From Paraspadella gotoi (taxonomy: Eukaryota; Chaetognatha): a stretch of 64,000 bases of DNA. Location of the stretch: assembly GCA_051294375.1 (NCBI GenBank), contig CM119268.1, positions 18,306,005-18,370,004 on the forward strand. The letters run 5' to 3'. A program made the translations under genes and the position numbers. Position 1 is the stretch's first letter. Every line of letters begins with the position of its first letter. The notes under the pieces are model-generated. The model saw only the letters and a list, made by a program, of their open reading frames with translations, did not search any database and was not told the DNA's origin. Shown here one piece after another: positions 33,153 to 46,179 of this stretch.

Positions 33153-36100
33153 GTTTAAGAAGTACACTATAGAGAGATTTTTTGGAGAGTAGCAGCCAGT
33201 ACGCAATCAGTACGCAAAGTGAAAAAAGTACACTATAGAGAGATTTTTTGGAGAGTACGCAGCCAGTACGCAATCAGTACGCAAAGTGAAAAAGTACACT
33301 ATAGAGAGATTTTTTGGAGAGTACGCAGCCAGTACGCAATCAGTACGCAAAGTGAAAAAAGTACACTATAGAGAGATTTTTTGGAGAGTTACGCAGCAGT
33401 ACGCAATCAGTACGCAAAGTGAAAAAAGTACACTATAGAGAGATTTTTTGGAGAGTACGCAGCCAGTACGCAATCAGTACGCAAAGTGAAAAAAGTACAT
33501 ATAGAGAGATTTTTTGGAGAGTACGCAGCCAGTACGCAATCAGTACGCAAAGTGAAAAAAGTACACTATAGAGAGATTTTTTGGAGAGTACGCAGCCAGT
33601 ACGCAATCAGTACGCAAAGTGAAAAAAGTACACTATAAGAGAGATTTTTTGGAGAGTACGCAGCCAGTACGCAATCAGTACGCAAAGTGAAAAAAGTACA
33701 CTATAGAGAGATTTTTTGGAGAGTACGCAGCCAGTACGCAATCAGTACGCAAAGTGAAAAAAGTACACTATAGAGAGATTTTTTGGGAGAGTACGCAGCC
33801 AGTACGCAATCAGTACGCAAAGTGAAAAAAGTACACTATAGAGAGATTTTTTGGAGAGTACGCAGCCAGTACGCAATCAGTACGCAAAGTGAAAAAAGTA
33901 CACTATAGAGAGATTTTGGAGAGTACGCAGCCAGTACGCCCAATCAGTACGCAAAGTGAAAAAAGTACACTATTAGAGAGATTTTTTGGAGAGTACGCAG
34001 CCAGTACGCAATCAGTACGCAGAAGTGAAAAAAAGCTACACTATAGAGAGATTTTTGGAGAGTACGCAGCCAGTACGCAATCAGTACGCAAAGTGAAAAA
34101 AGTACACTATAGAGAGATTTTTTTGGAGAGTACGCAGCCAGTACGCAATCAGTACGCAAAGTGAAAAAAGTACACTATAGAGAGATTTTTTGGAGAGTAC
34201 GCAGCCAGTACGCAATAACAGTACGCAAAGTGAAAAAAGTACACTATAGAGAGATTTTTTGGGAGAGTACGCAGCCAGTACGCAATCAGCTACGCAAAGT
34301 GAAAAAAGTACACTATAGAGAGATTTTTTGGAGAGTTACGCAGCCAGTACCGCAATCAGTACGCAAAGTGAAAAAAGTACACTATAGAGAGATTTTTTGG
34401 AGAGTACGCAGCCCAGTACGCAATCAGTACGCAAAGTGAAAAAAGGTACCACTATAGAGAGATTTTTTGGAGAGTACCGCAGCCAGTACGCAATCAGTAC
34501 GCAAAGCTGAAAAACAGAAGTACAACATAATGAGTAAGAGATTTTTGGAGATACGCAGCCAGTACGCACTATCAGTACGCAAAGTGAAAAAAGTACACTA
34601 TAGAGAGATTTTTGAGAGTACGCAGCCAGTACGCAATCAGTACGCAAAAGTGAAAAAAGTACACTATAGAGAGATTTTTGGGAGAGTACGCAGCCCAGTA
34701 CGCAATCAGTACGCAAAGTGAAAAAAGTACACTATAGAGAGATTTTTTGGAGAGTACGCAGCCAGTACGCAATCAGTACGCAAAGTGAAAAAAGTACACT
34801 ATAGAGAGATTTTTTGGAGAGTACGCAGCCAGTACGCACATAGTACGCAAAGTGAAAAAAGTACACTATAGAAGATTTTTTTGGAGAGTACGCAGCCAGT
34901 ACGCAATCAGTACGCAAAGTTGAAAAAAGTACACTATAGAGAGATTTTTTGGAGAGTACGCAGCCAGTACGCAATCAGTACGCAAAGTGAAAAAAGTACA
35001 CTATAGAGAGATTTTTTGGAGAGTACGGCAGCCAGTACGCAATCAGTACGCAAAGTGAAAAAAGTACACTATAGAGAGATTTTTTGGAGAGTACGCAGCC
35101 AGTACGCAATCAGTACGCAAAGTGAAAAATACACTATAGAGAGATTTTTGGAGAGTACGCAGCCAGTACGCAATCAGTACGCACAAGTGAAAAAAAGTAC
35201 ACTATAGAGAGATTTTTTGGAGAGTACGCAACGCATCAGTACCAGCTAAAATCTAGTACAGCAACGCCCAATAGTTTCGTGAAAAAAGTAACTATAGAGA
35301 GATTTTTGAAGAGTACGCAGCCAGTACGGCGAATCAGTACGCAAAGTGAAAAGTACACTATAGAGAGATTTTTGAGAGTACGCAGCAGTACGCAATCAGT
35401 ACGCAAAGTGAAATAAAGTACACTATAGAGAGATTTTTGGGAGTACGCAGCCAGTACGCAATCAGTACGCAAAAGTGAAAAAGTACACTATAGAGAGATT
35501 TTTTGGAGAGTACGCAGCAGTACGCAATCAGTACGCAAGTGAAAAAAGTTACACTATAGAGAGATTTTTGAGAGTACGCAGCCAGTACGCAATCAGTACG
35601 CAAAGTGAAAATAGTAAACACTATAGAGAGATTTTTTTGGAGAGTACGCAGCCAGTACGCAATCAGTACGCAAAAGGTGAAAAAAGTACACTATAGAGAG
35701 ATTTTTTGAGAGTACGCAGCCAGTACGCAATTCAGTACGCAAAGTGAAAAAAGTACACTATAGAGAGATTTTTTGGAGAGTACGCAGCAGTACGCCAATC
35801 AGTACGCAAAGTGAAAAAAGTACAGCTATAGAGAGAATTTTTGGAGAGTACGCAGCCATACGCAATCAGTAGCAAAGTGAAAAAAGTACACTATTAGAGA
35901 GATTTTTTGGAGAGTACGCAGCCAGTATCGCAATTCAGTACGCAAAGTGAAAAAAGTACACTATAGAGAGATTTTTTGGAGAGTACGCAGCCAGTACGCA
36001 ATCAGTACGCAAAGTGAATAAAGTACACTATAGAGAGATTTTTGGAGAGTACGCAGCCAGTACGCAATCAGTACGCAAAGTGAAAAAAGTACACTATAGA

Positions 36101-36316
36101 GAGATTTTTTTGGAGAGTACGCAGCCAGTACCGCAATCAGTACGCCAAAGTGAAAAAAAGTACACTATAGAGAGATTTTTTGGAGAGTACGCAGCAGTAC
36201 GCAATCAGTACGCAAAGTGAAAAAAGTACACTATAGAGAGATTTTTTGGAGAGTACGCGCCAGTACGCAATCCAGTACGCAAAGTGAAAAAAGTACACTA
36301 TAGAGAGATTTTTAGA
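33153..36316 (+). repeat. Satellite array, 67-bp unit, about 47 copies
   Basis: The unit reads, in parts, gtacactatagagagatttt, ttggagagtacgcagccagt, acgcaatcagtacgcaaagt and gaaaaaa. The first units are nearly identical; later ones carry many single-base insertions and deletions. Each unit holds three agtacgca words. Confidence 0.97.
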
Positions 36317-36365
36317 GCTTTTCCAGTCCATTTTAAAACTTTGAACAAAAAATTCATTTATAAAA

Positions 36366-36474
36366 AAAAAATTTTGGAATGGTTGGCTAGAAGGCAGGGG
36401 TTTAACAGGGGATTTAGATTTTCTGCGTACTCGTTGCGTACTCATTGCGTACTCGTTGCGTACTCATTAGAGCA
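36366..36474 (+). repeat. Right flanking direct repeat of the 67-bp array
   Basis: A second copy of the flank at 33019-33117, including four gcgtactc(g/a)tt words, the reverse complement of the array's agtacgca core. Confidence 0.8.
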
Positions 36475-37318
36475 TTTCTAGGATTTGTGAATATAATTTT
36501 ACTAAATTTTTGGATTTGTGAATCATTAATTTTAGGATTTGTGATCATAATTTCGGATTTGTTAATCATATTTTAGGATTTGCGAATCATAATTTTTAGG
36601 ATTTGCGAAATCATAATTTAGGATTTGCGAATCATAAATTTAGGATTTGCGAATCATAAATTTAGGATTTGCGAATCATAAATTTAGGATTTGCAAATCA
36701 TAAATTTATGATTTGCAATCATAAATTTAGATTGTGCAAATCATAAATTTAGGATTTGCGAATCATAAATTAGGATTTGTGAATCAAATTAGGATTTGTG
36801 AATCAAATTTAGGATTTGTGAATCAAATTTAGGATTTGTGAATCAAATTTTGGATTTGTGAATCATAAATTTAGGATTTGTTAATCATAATTTTAAGATT
36901 TGTGAATCATAATTTTAGGATTTGTGAATCATAATTTTAGGATTTGTGAATCATAATTTTAGGATTTGTAATCATAATTTTTGGATTTGTAAATCATAAT
37001 TTTTGGATTGTGAATCATAAATTTAGGATTTGTGAATCATAATTTTAGGATTTGAATCATAATTTTAGGATTTGTGAATCATAATTTTAGGATTTGTAAA
37101 TCATAATTTTCGGATTGTAAATCATAATTTTCCGGAATTTGTGAATCATAATTTTCGGATTTGTGAATCATAATTTTCGGATTTGTGAATCATAATTTTC
37201 GGATTTGTGAATCATAATTTCGGATTTGTGAATCATAATTTCGGATTTGTGAATCATTAATTTTAGGATTTGCGTATCATAATTTTAGAATTTTGCGAAT
37301 CATAAATCTCGGATTGTG
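36475..37318 (+). repeat. Satellite array, 22-bp unit (aggatttgtgaatcataatttt)
   Basis: About 38 degenerate copies, with variant blocks (ttgcgaatcataaattt, ttgtgaatcaaattt, cggatttgtgaatc) grouped along the array. Confidence 0.95.
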
Positions 37319-37319
37319 T

Positions 37320-39149
37320 TATAGTAACAAGGATAAATATAAATAAAATAATAATATTCTTATCTATCAAAAAATATTCAGTTTTTATTAATTAATTTTT
37401 TTCTAAATTGTCAATCTGAATTTTGGTCATAGTTTACTATGATTCCATAATTCAGATTATCGTTCTTTTAATAAAATTCATAATTCTTAACCCAAAAAGA
37501 TTTCTGATATTTAATCTTGATAGAATAATTTCTTGATTTAAAGATCCTATTATCTCATTTTCTTTTTGCTAACCTAATCCTCTGAGACAGAAATCATAAA
37601 TCTGATAAATTTTAAATCATTTCTGACCACCTTTATAGTTTGTACAGATGTAAAGTTTGAATAAAGATTTTAAATATCTAAAATCAATTTCTAATCAACA
37701 TTTTACTTTCAAAAAGAAAAAATACATTCAAGATTTAAAGGCTTTATATTTTTTTAAAAAGAAAACATAGATTTAATATTTCCAGAAACATATACAAGTT
37801 GATGAAAACCACCTGTAGTACATCTCTTATATACAGTTAATTTTATTAAAATAGGATTGTTACATCTTGGCTATTTTTGATAATAATTAACTAAAGATGA
37901 AAACCGACACCACATATCGTCATTAGAAAAACAGCTAAAAAGCTGTATATGGATAAAAAAATTATCAATTTCTTCAGAATCATTAAAAAAAATTTAAAAT
38001 CTATCCCCATTATTATCAGCAAATTCAGTCGATTTTTCAGCAGAAAATGTTTTGAAGATGGTGGTAAAACCATATTCACATGATTATAGTCTACTGCGTT
38101 TGAAGAATTGAATTAACTGACAAAAAAAAATCTTGTAATATACATCAAATGATTCAATGACTGAAAAATAATATAACACAAATTTTTAGCAAGCTTTGAA
38201 TCCTGATAGTTATTATTTAATTTAAATATTTTTGAATATTGAATTAGATTCAGTAATATTGAAGCAAAATATGATAAAAAGTTTGAAATAAAACAATTTA
38301 ATAAAATAAATAATTTAGCAATTTTCATAAAGAATATTATTATTTTGAAGAACTTTTCCAATAACAATAACAATTTAGAAAATATGATTATTATTATTAT
38401 ATATACATTAAACATTTTTACATGCTAGTAAAAAAAATACAAAATTAACTATATTAGTTACTATCACTAAATAGCTCCCTTAAAAATATGACTAATTTCA
38501 ATGACAAAGCTTTCCTTCATACACACGGCTTAAATCCTAACATGTGTCAGCGGAGACAAAAATAAGTTTACAAAATTACTAAAGCAATTTTACATCTAGC
38601 GAGAACACAAAATCCGTTATATCAAACTATAAACAGGGTCTTCGAGATATTTTTGAAAAAAATTTGGCCTGTAATACTTGAGAATGGTTAAATGTAGATT
38701 AAAACCGAAAACATTATAGAAACTTTATGATCTTAGTTTTCAATGGATGCCCAAAAAACTCAAAGATATTGCCGAAGTTAAAGACTTTTGTTGTTAAGAT
38801 ATGTACCAACTAAATGTAGCCATTAATAATGGAATTCGTAAGATCTTTGGCTGACATAGATGGGAAAGCCATCACCTTATAGAATGTTTTGGTTACCCTG
38901 ACATTTATCATACTTTTTTAAAAAAGTCATGAACGATTATACGAAAAATAATTTTTTATTTCCATGAAAATATAGAAATAATCTCGTCGATTAGTTTTCC
39001 TTCACGTTAAACCTTTTAATGTATAATATTATTTGTTTGGTTTATTATGTTGCTGATGTATGCGATTGTATCATTCGTGACAAGAATAAAATTCTCATTA
39101 ATAGAATAATGGAAATATGGACTTTTATACGCCGACACGTCAGTTTTAG

Positions 39150-39180
<31 letters not shown>

Positions 39181-39430
39181 CGTAACCGGGAGGCGTGGGC
39201 GACGAAGCCACCGCGGAGCAGCCGACGCCTTGACACTTATTAGCGCTGACAATCGGACATGAGAAATGCGCCCCTGGTGGCGAGAAAAACGAGAGAGATT
39301 GGGAGGGAGTGAGGGGAAAGAGAAAGGAGGAGATAAAGAAAAGAAGGAAGTTTAGAGCGAAGTGAATAGATTGGGAAATAAAAGACAAACCAGAGTATTT
39401 ACAACACATAAATACTACAATGTTTTTTTT
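37320..39430. other. AT-rich region without recognised genes
   Basis: Only short frames occur, of AT-rich composition. A (GA)n tract lies at 39149-39176, followed by a GC-rich patch to about 39290. Confidence 0.6.
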
Positions 39431-39437
39431 AATCTTA

Positions 39438-40409
39438 CCCCGTGAGCCAAATCCGATGATACAAAAGAAACCACTGCCGTACTTTACTGTGTAGAGATAG
39501 AGTTACTCAGATATTTTTAAATGATAAATAACTGCTTTTCGTTTTTTGTGTATAAATTTTATTTTAATCAATTTTCATTAACAACTTTTAATATATTTTC
39601 TCACAAAGATGGTAAAATCGCCAGATTGTTGGCGAATCGTATTTGTTAAAAATCGAGTGCAATGAACAATTTTGTATTAAGTTTTAAAGGCAGTGTTAAA
39701 AATATATTGGTGTTTTTGGCCCACTATTAATTCCATATGAGAATGATGCTCCAGCCTTTATTCAGATAATTCTAGCTGGCTGACTAAGCAATTTCTAAGA
39801 CTGCTTTTTTGTGCCAAAAGATTATTGGCAAGAGGAAGATGTCTATTCACTGCCTATAATTAGCTTGTCCTATATTGAAAAACTAAAGAAAGAGGAGTGG
39901 CTTATGGCAAGACAATTTAAAAAATTGATAGTTTAAGCTCGATAGAGTGACCAGTGAATCACAGCATCCGCTGCATAAAAGTTTTTTATCTTAATTTTTC
40001 AAGAAAATTCAGTTCGACAAGAGAGGATATTCCTTAGCTATCCAGAGGTTCCAACATGTAAAATATAATTTTTTTCTTTGGTGATTTAGAATTAGAAAGG
40101 TTGGTAAGCAGAAGCCAAAGTTGTTATGAGTATTTGACTTTTGTAATGGTAAAAAATTAGAGGTTTTTTGCTCCATGAAGGAGAATTTTTTCTAGCGATG
40201 CCGAGTTTTTTGTATTGGTTTTGATTGATTGCGTTTTTAAGCAAAGTTTTTTGAATTGGTTATAATTGATAGCGTTTTTAAGCAATGTTTTGAACTTTTT
40301 AAAAACTTCAATGATTTTTATTTAAATTGGTGCTATAAATTGTTCTTATTAGCGTATAATTTACGTATAATTAATTTTTCTTTCGTATCATCGGATTTGG
40401 CTCACGGGG
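39438..40409. mobile_element. Inverted-repeat DNA element flanked by TA (mariner-like or MITE)
   Basis: The terminal inverted repeats are perfect over 25 bp (ccccgtgagccaaatccgat then gatac) and nearly so for about 8 more. TA dinucleotides flank both ends (39436-39437 and 40410-40411), as in Tc1/mariner insertions. The 972-bp element has no intact transposase frame. Confidence 0.8.
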
Positions 40410-40437
40410 TATCTTCCTATATTTATGCATAGATAAG

Positions 40438-40735
40438 GTGAAAATCATTATCATGATGCTGATGATTATCATCATCAACATCATCATTAGTTTCATCATC
40501 ATGATCGTTTTCATCATCATCATTATCATCATCATCATCGACATCATACTCATGCTGCTTTTCAGTTTAACCTTATATTTGTTTATCTTTATTTTCATTA
40601 CCATCATCATCATCATTAATTTATCATAACCATCATCGTCAATATCCTAATTTTCAGCGTAATCATAATTTATTATTTTTTTTCATCATCATCATCATCA
40701 TAATCATCATCATCAACATCAACGGTATCGTTGTC
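40438..40735. repeat. (TCA)n-rich imperfect microsatellite
   Basis: Interspersed atcatc runs at 40440-40555, 40598-40640 and 40685-40735. Confidence 0.9.
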
Positions 40736-40739
40736 ATCG

Positions 40740-41020
40740 TCGCCATATTTGGAGGGAAATGAAAGAACAAAGTTGAGCATAAAAAAAGTGAAAAAAAGGA
40801 ACCAACTTTAGAATTTATGCGACAAATCACCTTTCAGCGCGGAACATAAACTTGGCCCAGGACCTCGTTTGTTCGGGGATAATAGTAGTCACAACTCCAG
40901 TCTAATTGTAGTCACAACAATGTACCTAAAACCATCGTTTAGGCCTTTCACGTCGTGAAAGGTGCTTTGTTCACGGTCTTTGTCTCTTTCTCTCTTTTTT
41001 TTTCTTTTACTCACTCTCCT

Positions 41021-41061
<41 letters not shown>

Positions 41062-41493
41062 CCTCCTCTCTCTCTCTCTCTCCCATTCCCTTACTTCCGT
41101 TTTTTGACTGCTCCTAATAATATGCAGCCACACTTAAATTTAAAACAGAAAAACTACCTCGAAAGATTATAAAGAGGGCGAGACTCGCCTCCTAAACGTC
41201 CGACCGAGTTACTTTATTAGAAAGATGATGCCTGCCGAGCCAGAAGCGAGGCCAACCATAAAATCCGGTTTTATTTGACAGCCAGATATTGCGCACTCTG
41301 TTTATTGTCCTTTCTTTTCTTTTCTTCTTAATATTACAGATTCTGACTCTATAATTCTCTTCGCTGGTTTGTCGGGTGCCCTCATCGTATTTTTGGTGTT
41401 GTCATTCCAGTTATAACTTAAAGATTAAAGGAATATGAGTGAGAGGAGAGAGGAGAGAAGAGAGAGAGAGAGAGAGACGAGATGACGAGACAG

Positions 41494-41532
<39 letters not shown>

Positions 41533-41990
41533 AAACAAACAAGATCGGTCCATCCAATGTGTTGAGCCGTAGTGACTTTCTTTTTATTCTTTGATCACAT
41601 GACTAGGAAATTTATGGATACCATGTCTCATGATTGATCACTATCCTGCAAATTTTTTTTTCTAACACGAAATATGCCGCATTTACTTTGTGATCACGTG
41701 ATCATAATTTTAACTCTTAAAACAAGAATGAAAGAACGAGAGAAAAATATTGAATTCAATATTCAATAATGCTCCTGTTTTAAAACCAAAAGAAGTAAAC
41801 TGAGTAATGACCTAAAAATCCGCGTAGCACTTGAGGTTCGCGGACACAGCAGTGGACCAGGCGAAGGACTCATTGAAGATTTGAGGGCAAACCCTGTCTT
41901 TCATGACATGACATGACATGAATATATAAAAAAAGTGGGGCTACTAAGTTTTAGGTCTTGGATCTTGTACCAGTTTTGGTTTAATGCTTA
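40740..41990. other. Gene-free stretch with CT/GA tracts
   Basis: (CT)n lies at 41022-41082 and (GA)n at 41444-41526. A degraded R1 left end (gactctataattctcttcgc) lies near 41343. Confidence 0.6.
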
Positions 41991-41994
41991 TTTA

Positions 41995-42740
41995 ATGCTT
42001 GTTTGTTTGTGATCAACAGCTCGACGACGTCAATGCAATCAACCGCCAGCGTCAAGGCCAAACTGCTCGTCGACTCCCCAACGCCTCTCGCCGACCAAAT
42101 TTCAACGATAGGCCACTGACTAATACTTCAAAGCCTCAGCAGAAAACGCAGAAAGTACAACCATATCTGCATCTAGAGCCAACAAGCAACAACCAATTAG
42201 AGTAAATTTCGTCAAACAAGCCGACGATCCATACTACAAGCTCCTGGATACTTACCACGATCTCTGTACTCCATCGTTCCAGACCAGAGAACCCAAACAT
42301 GGTGTTAGACACCATATTCCAACCACAGGTCGACCGGTGCAGTCCAGAGCCCGTCGCCCGGCCCCCGACAAACTCGAGGTGGCCAAGCGAGAACTAGATA
42401 AATTGTGTGACCTTGGAATTGCCCGCCGAGGGAAGAGCGAGTGGGCATCTCCATTACTAGTAGTGAACAAAGCCCTCGGCGGATACCGCGTGTGTGGAGA
42501 TTTCCGCCGTCTCAACAACGCCACCCTGGATGATAAGTATCCAGTCAAAACCTTAAACGATTTCAACTCTAATCTTTGTGGCAAACGAGTCTTCAGCAAA
42601 ATCGATCTTCTCAAAGGCTACCACTGGTCGACGACGACGTAGCCAAAACCGGAGTAATCACCCCTTTTGGTTTATATGTTTTCCCGCGTACTCCATTTGG
42701 ATTGAAGAACGCGGGACAGGACTTTCAGCGCATAGCCCAT
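41995..42740 (+). pseudogene. Gypsy-type LTR retrotransposon pol fragment (reverse transcriptase N-terminal part)
   Basis: The 42180-42640 frame reads HGVRHHIPTTGRP, ARRPAPDKLEVAKRELDKL, SEWASPLLVVNK, YRVCGDFRRLN, DDKYPVKTLND and VFSKIDLLKGYH, all standard Gypsy RT landmarks. The frame then breaks; VITPFGLYVFPRTPFGLKNA continues in another frame at 42655-42730 and the similarity stops before the catalytic YxDD box. Upstream, gag-like sequence is in a third frame with a stop at 42203-42205. No LTRs are seen. It is a dead, truncated copy. Confidence 0.88.
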
Positions 42741-42744
42741 ATTT

Positions 42745-45180
42745 ATACATATTTATACATACATTTATACATATACATAAAAAATGTCAAGTTTTTAAAA
42801 TATTTTTTTCTTATTTTTGAAAGCAGATTCCTCAAGAAAAGATGAAAAAAAGAAATATAACTCTTTTTAGAAAATTATTTCATTAATTGGGTCAAAATAA
42901 AAAAAAAATTATATATAACCTATAAATAAATTTTAGTATAAAAAATATAGTTTTTTTTTATTTTTAGCTAACTTAATGAAATAATTTTTTATTAAGACTT
43001 ATATTTTCTTTTATCAACTTTTTATGAGAAATTCGAATCTGCTTTAAAAACTTTGAGAAAACTTTTTTTAAATTTTGACATTAGTTTAAATATTGGCTAA
43101 TTCAAAAACTGAAAAGTTAAAAACAATTTTTAATATATCAATGTTCTCTAGTACAAGACTGTTCATGATCAACTATTCAAATTTTTATTGGCAACTTTCA
43201 CTACGCCTTCCTGAAGAGTGCTCTCCAAAACTTCTTTTTTTATGTTATCTTTATCAATATTGCATAAATTCATAAAACAACTGCACGTTTACGGGGTTCT
43301 ACAATGTATTTTTATTGTTTATCGATCAAAAGCTTTATTTTTTTCTAAATGAAAGAGATCGCATAGAAGAAAGTTACCTTTCCTGTGGTAACCTTTCATC
43401 TATCATAACAGGTTGGCACATGAAATTAAAATGATCTATTTCAAAAGATTCTGGACTTAAATCGTACTTAATGGCGTTGTTCCAAATAAAAAATATTTGC
43501 ATTAGACAAAATTTGCTCTTGTGTCAGTTGAATATTTACTAATTTTTCTTCAAAAATAACCCTATCTATTTATTGGGCAGGTCAATAGTTTCACTTCCTA
43601 ATTTTTTGTGAAGTAAACAAACATCACATTTTATCGGAATAATAAAAAAATAAAAATTGTTAAGGATGATTTATTTTCGCCATTTTGAATATTTATAATA
43701 TTATATATAGATTTATTACATATTTTGCTCTGTCAGTAAAAAAACTTACAATAAAATTTTCAAAATATAAAAAAGGAAACTTCCCGAACCGTTATCTTAA
43801 TCTGAGGACCGAGAAATGCAAGTATTTCTGTTCTCATGGTGATGTGATGGCTGTTTTGGGAATAGGTGCAAATTTTCTTTGATCTTTTTTATCACATCCT
43901 TAGTATTATATTTCAAGAAGTCGTAGTTCCTGCAGTTAAAAAGCAGGAATTACAATTTTAATTAAAACTACTGTTATCCATCAATAGTTAATTTAAAAAG
44001 CTTAGTTTTTCAATCATTACTCGCAAAGAAAAGAGTATTTGAAGAAAATCAGTATTTATCTTAACAACATATATTCAAACTTACTATGCCTTACGCTAAA
44101 GTGCATCATCTACAATTTACTCAGATGATACGATGACCTAAAAACTATTTCGGACTTTTAGCGCCAAAGTTTTTTCACCACACAATAAAGTTTTGCTTCT
44201 GCTATAAGGATATTCACAAGATACAATCAAGCAACCACTTAACCGGTAAACTTTTTTAAATGTCATCGCCATCTCTGGAAGAACCAGGACTAAAATTTCT
44301 ATCGCAAACATTAAGAAGTTATCCAGCATTTTCATCCATAAGTCCGGCCAACTCCGCCATTTTTCCACTTTACAAATGTCGGGCACGTCAAATCCATTCT
44401 CCATCAATTCCTTACCTTATGATTTAAAATTTTGGAAAATCAATATCCTATAAGTTTAAATACTGAGAGATAAGAAATTGAATTCTTTATTTCTGAACCA
44501 AAGGTCATGTGGTTAGCGGTAAGGGAATCCCCCCACGGGATTCCGCCCACGAATCCCGTTTTAGGGAATGTCTAACTGGATTCGACAACACGGCATTTGT
44601 GGGCAAAATCCCATTGAGACAATTCCATGTCGGGTAATTCTCGTGTAGAGAATATCCCAATGGGAGAATACCGTGGGTGGAATTCCGCTGTGGGGGAATT
44701 CCAATGGAATTGTGTTAAGATGCTGTACAAACGTAAATACAAATATTTAAATAACTGGTATCAGCTATGTCCCATCTAGGAAAAAGTATATCGTATTTTT
44801 AGTGGAGGATATCTACTCAAAAACTTGTTCAATTTTTAAACAAGTTTGAGCAAACAATGGTGGATCTGCCGACGATCATTAGCGGTAATCAATTGATTAG
44901 TTAAAATATTAATTAATTAGTTAATTACGCATTAATTAATTATTTAAAAAATAATTGTTTGCACAAACTTATTTGTTTTTAGGTTTTTTCGTCAGGTCAC
45001 TAACCACTAAGGCGGAACAAGGTAAAAACTAAGAGTTTTGTAATAAAAATAACGTTAGAGCATTCCTGTGGGATAACGAAATTTAAAAAAAAATTACATT
45101 GTGTGATTTTTCTCTCTTTTCGTTGTTCAATAAGATAGCAGATTCGAGAACGAAAGTTTTTAGTATTTTTACAACGATTT
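42745..45180. other. AT-rich region without recognised genes
   Basis: It contains the palindromic cluster at 44535-44715 and an R1 right end at 44834-44880. Nothing else is identifiable. Confidence 0.6.
44535..44715. repeat. Cluster of ggaatcc/ggaattcc palindromic words
   Basis: About ten half- or full-palindromic words (gggaatcc, cgggattccg, gggaattcc, ggaattcc) lie in 180 bp, many followed by (c)ccac or ggtgg. They form alternating inverted repeats. Confidence 0.7.
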
Positions 45181-45184
45181 TATT

Positions 45185-45260
45185 ACAAAGTATTGGACAT
45201 GTTTCGACTCTTGTTTTCGAGTCTTCATCAGCATTTGACAGTTGTCAAATGTCAAATGGC
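45185..45260 (-). ncRNA. Hammerhead-ribozyme-like motif
   Basis: On the minus strand, CTGATGA (45231-45225) is followed by a 5-bp stem (gactc...gagtc), then GAAA and a very short closing stem ending in GTC. The flanks caaatg and ca...tttg can pair as stem I with an internal loop. This is the type I core arrangement. One unpaired A between the core and stem II is a deviation. Confidence 0.5.
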
Positions 45261-46179
45261 GGGACTTAAAAAAATTCATGTTACAAGTGTGGAAAAACAA
45301 TTCACCGTCATACCTCAATTCGCTGTACAAAAGCATGCCCAGACGAATGCAGGCAGTAGACGATGCCGAGGGAGGTCACACCAAATATTGAGAATGTTTT
45401 ACTCATGATTTGTATATTTTTTATTAAATAAATAATTTTTTCAACAATTATGTGATATACTGTTTTTCATAGATAGTATTTTTTATTTGCTTACTCAGTC
45501 TCTTTATTTTTTTCTCTACAGTCTGTAATTTAATTGCTTATATACATTTTGAAAGAAAAAAGATTAAAACATATATTTATCAAAAAATTAATGAGAGTGG
45601 CATTTATGCAAGTAGAAATATGTTACCTTGTGGTTGTAATATTGTAAATTGTGAAATGGAGAGTTCAGGGAAAAAGAGATTTTCATACAAATTTGAAATA
45701 TATAGTGCCTGAATCTAGATTCAGATTTTCAAAAAACTTTCAAAATATGATCAGAACCATATTTAATGGAAATTACATACACAGCCGGTAGGTCAAGTAA
45801 GCTCAAAAGGTTAGTAATAAAAATCGAGTGACTCGAATATGCAAATGAGATTAATGCGTCATCGTAAGGTTGAATATAAGTCAAAAGAGAGCATAAACAT
45901 TTTAATTATAACTATTTTTTAAAAAACAAATAATAAATATGTTTTAATTTGTTTTGATAGTTCTGTATAATAAAAAATATTTAAAAAAGTTAATCTAATA
46001 ATATTAACATGGCTATCAAAATTTTGCAAATTGGATTTTTTTTTCATTTTCATTATAAAATTGGTAAAACAACTATTTCTCTTTTAATTTTAAGAAAATA
46101 TTTTTAAAAATATATGTTTTTTAATAAGCAATCAATTGGTGCTAGAAAATTATATTATTACAATACAATTGAAACATTC

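Noticed and set aside
33153-36316. CRISPR-like array of regular repeats
   Set aside because: The units are contiguous without unique spacers and the genome is eukaryotic; it is a satellite.
33889-36445. Multiple frames with VKKVHYREIFWRVRSQYA-type repeats in both strands
   Set aside because: They arise from the 67-bp satellite, whose unit is not a multiple of three and whose frame shifts from indels.
39720-39900. Possible mariner transposase remnant inside the TA-flanked element
   Set aside because: No D-D-E/D spacing or conserved Trp-Pro motif could be aligned with confidence.
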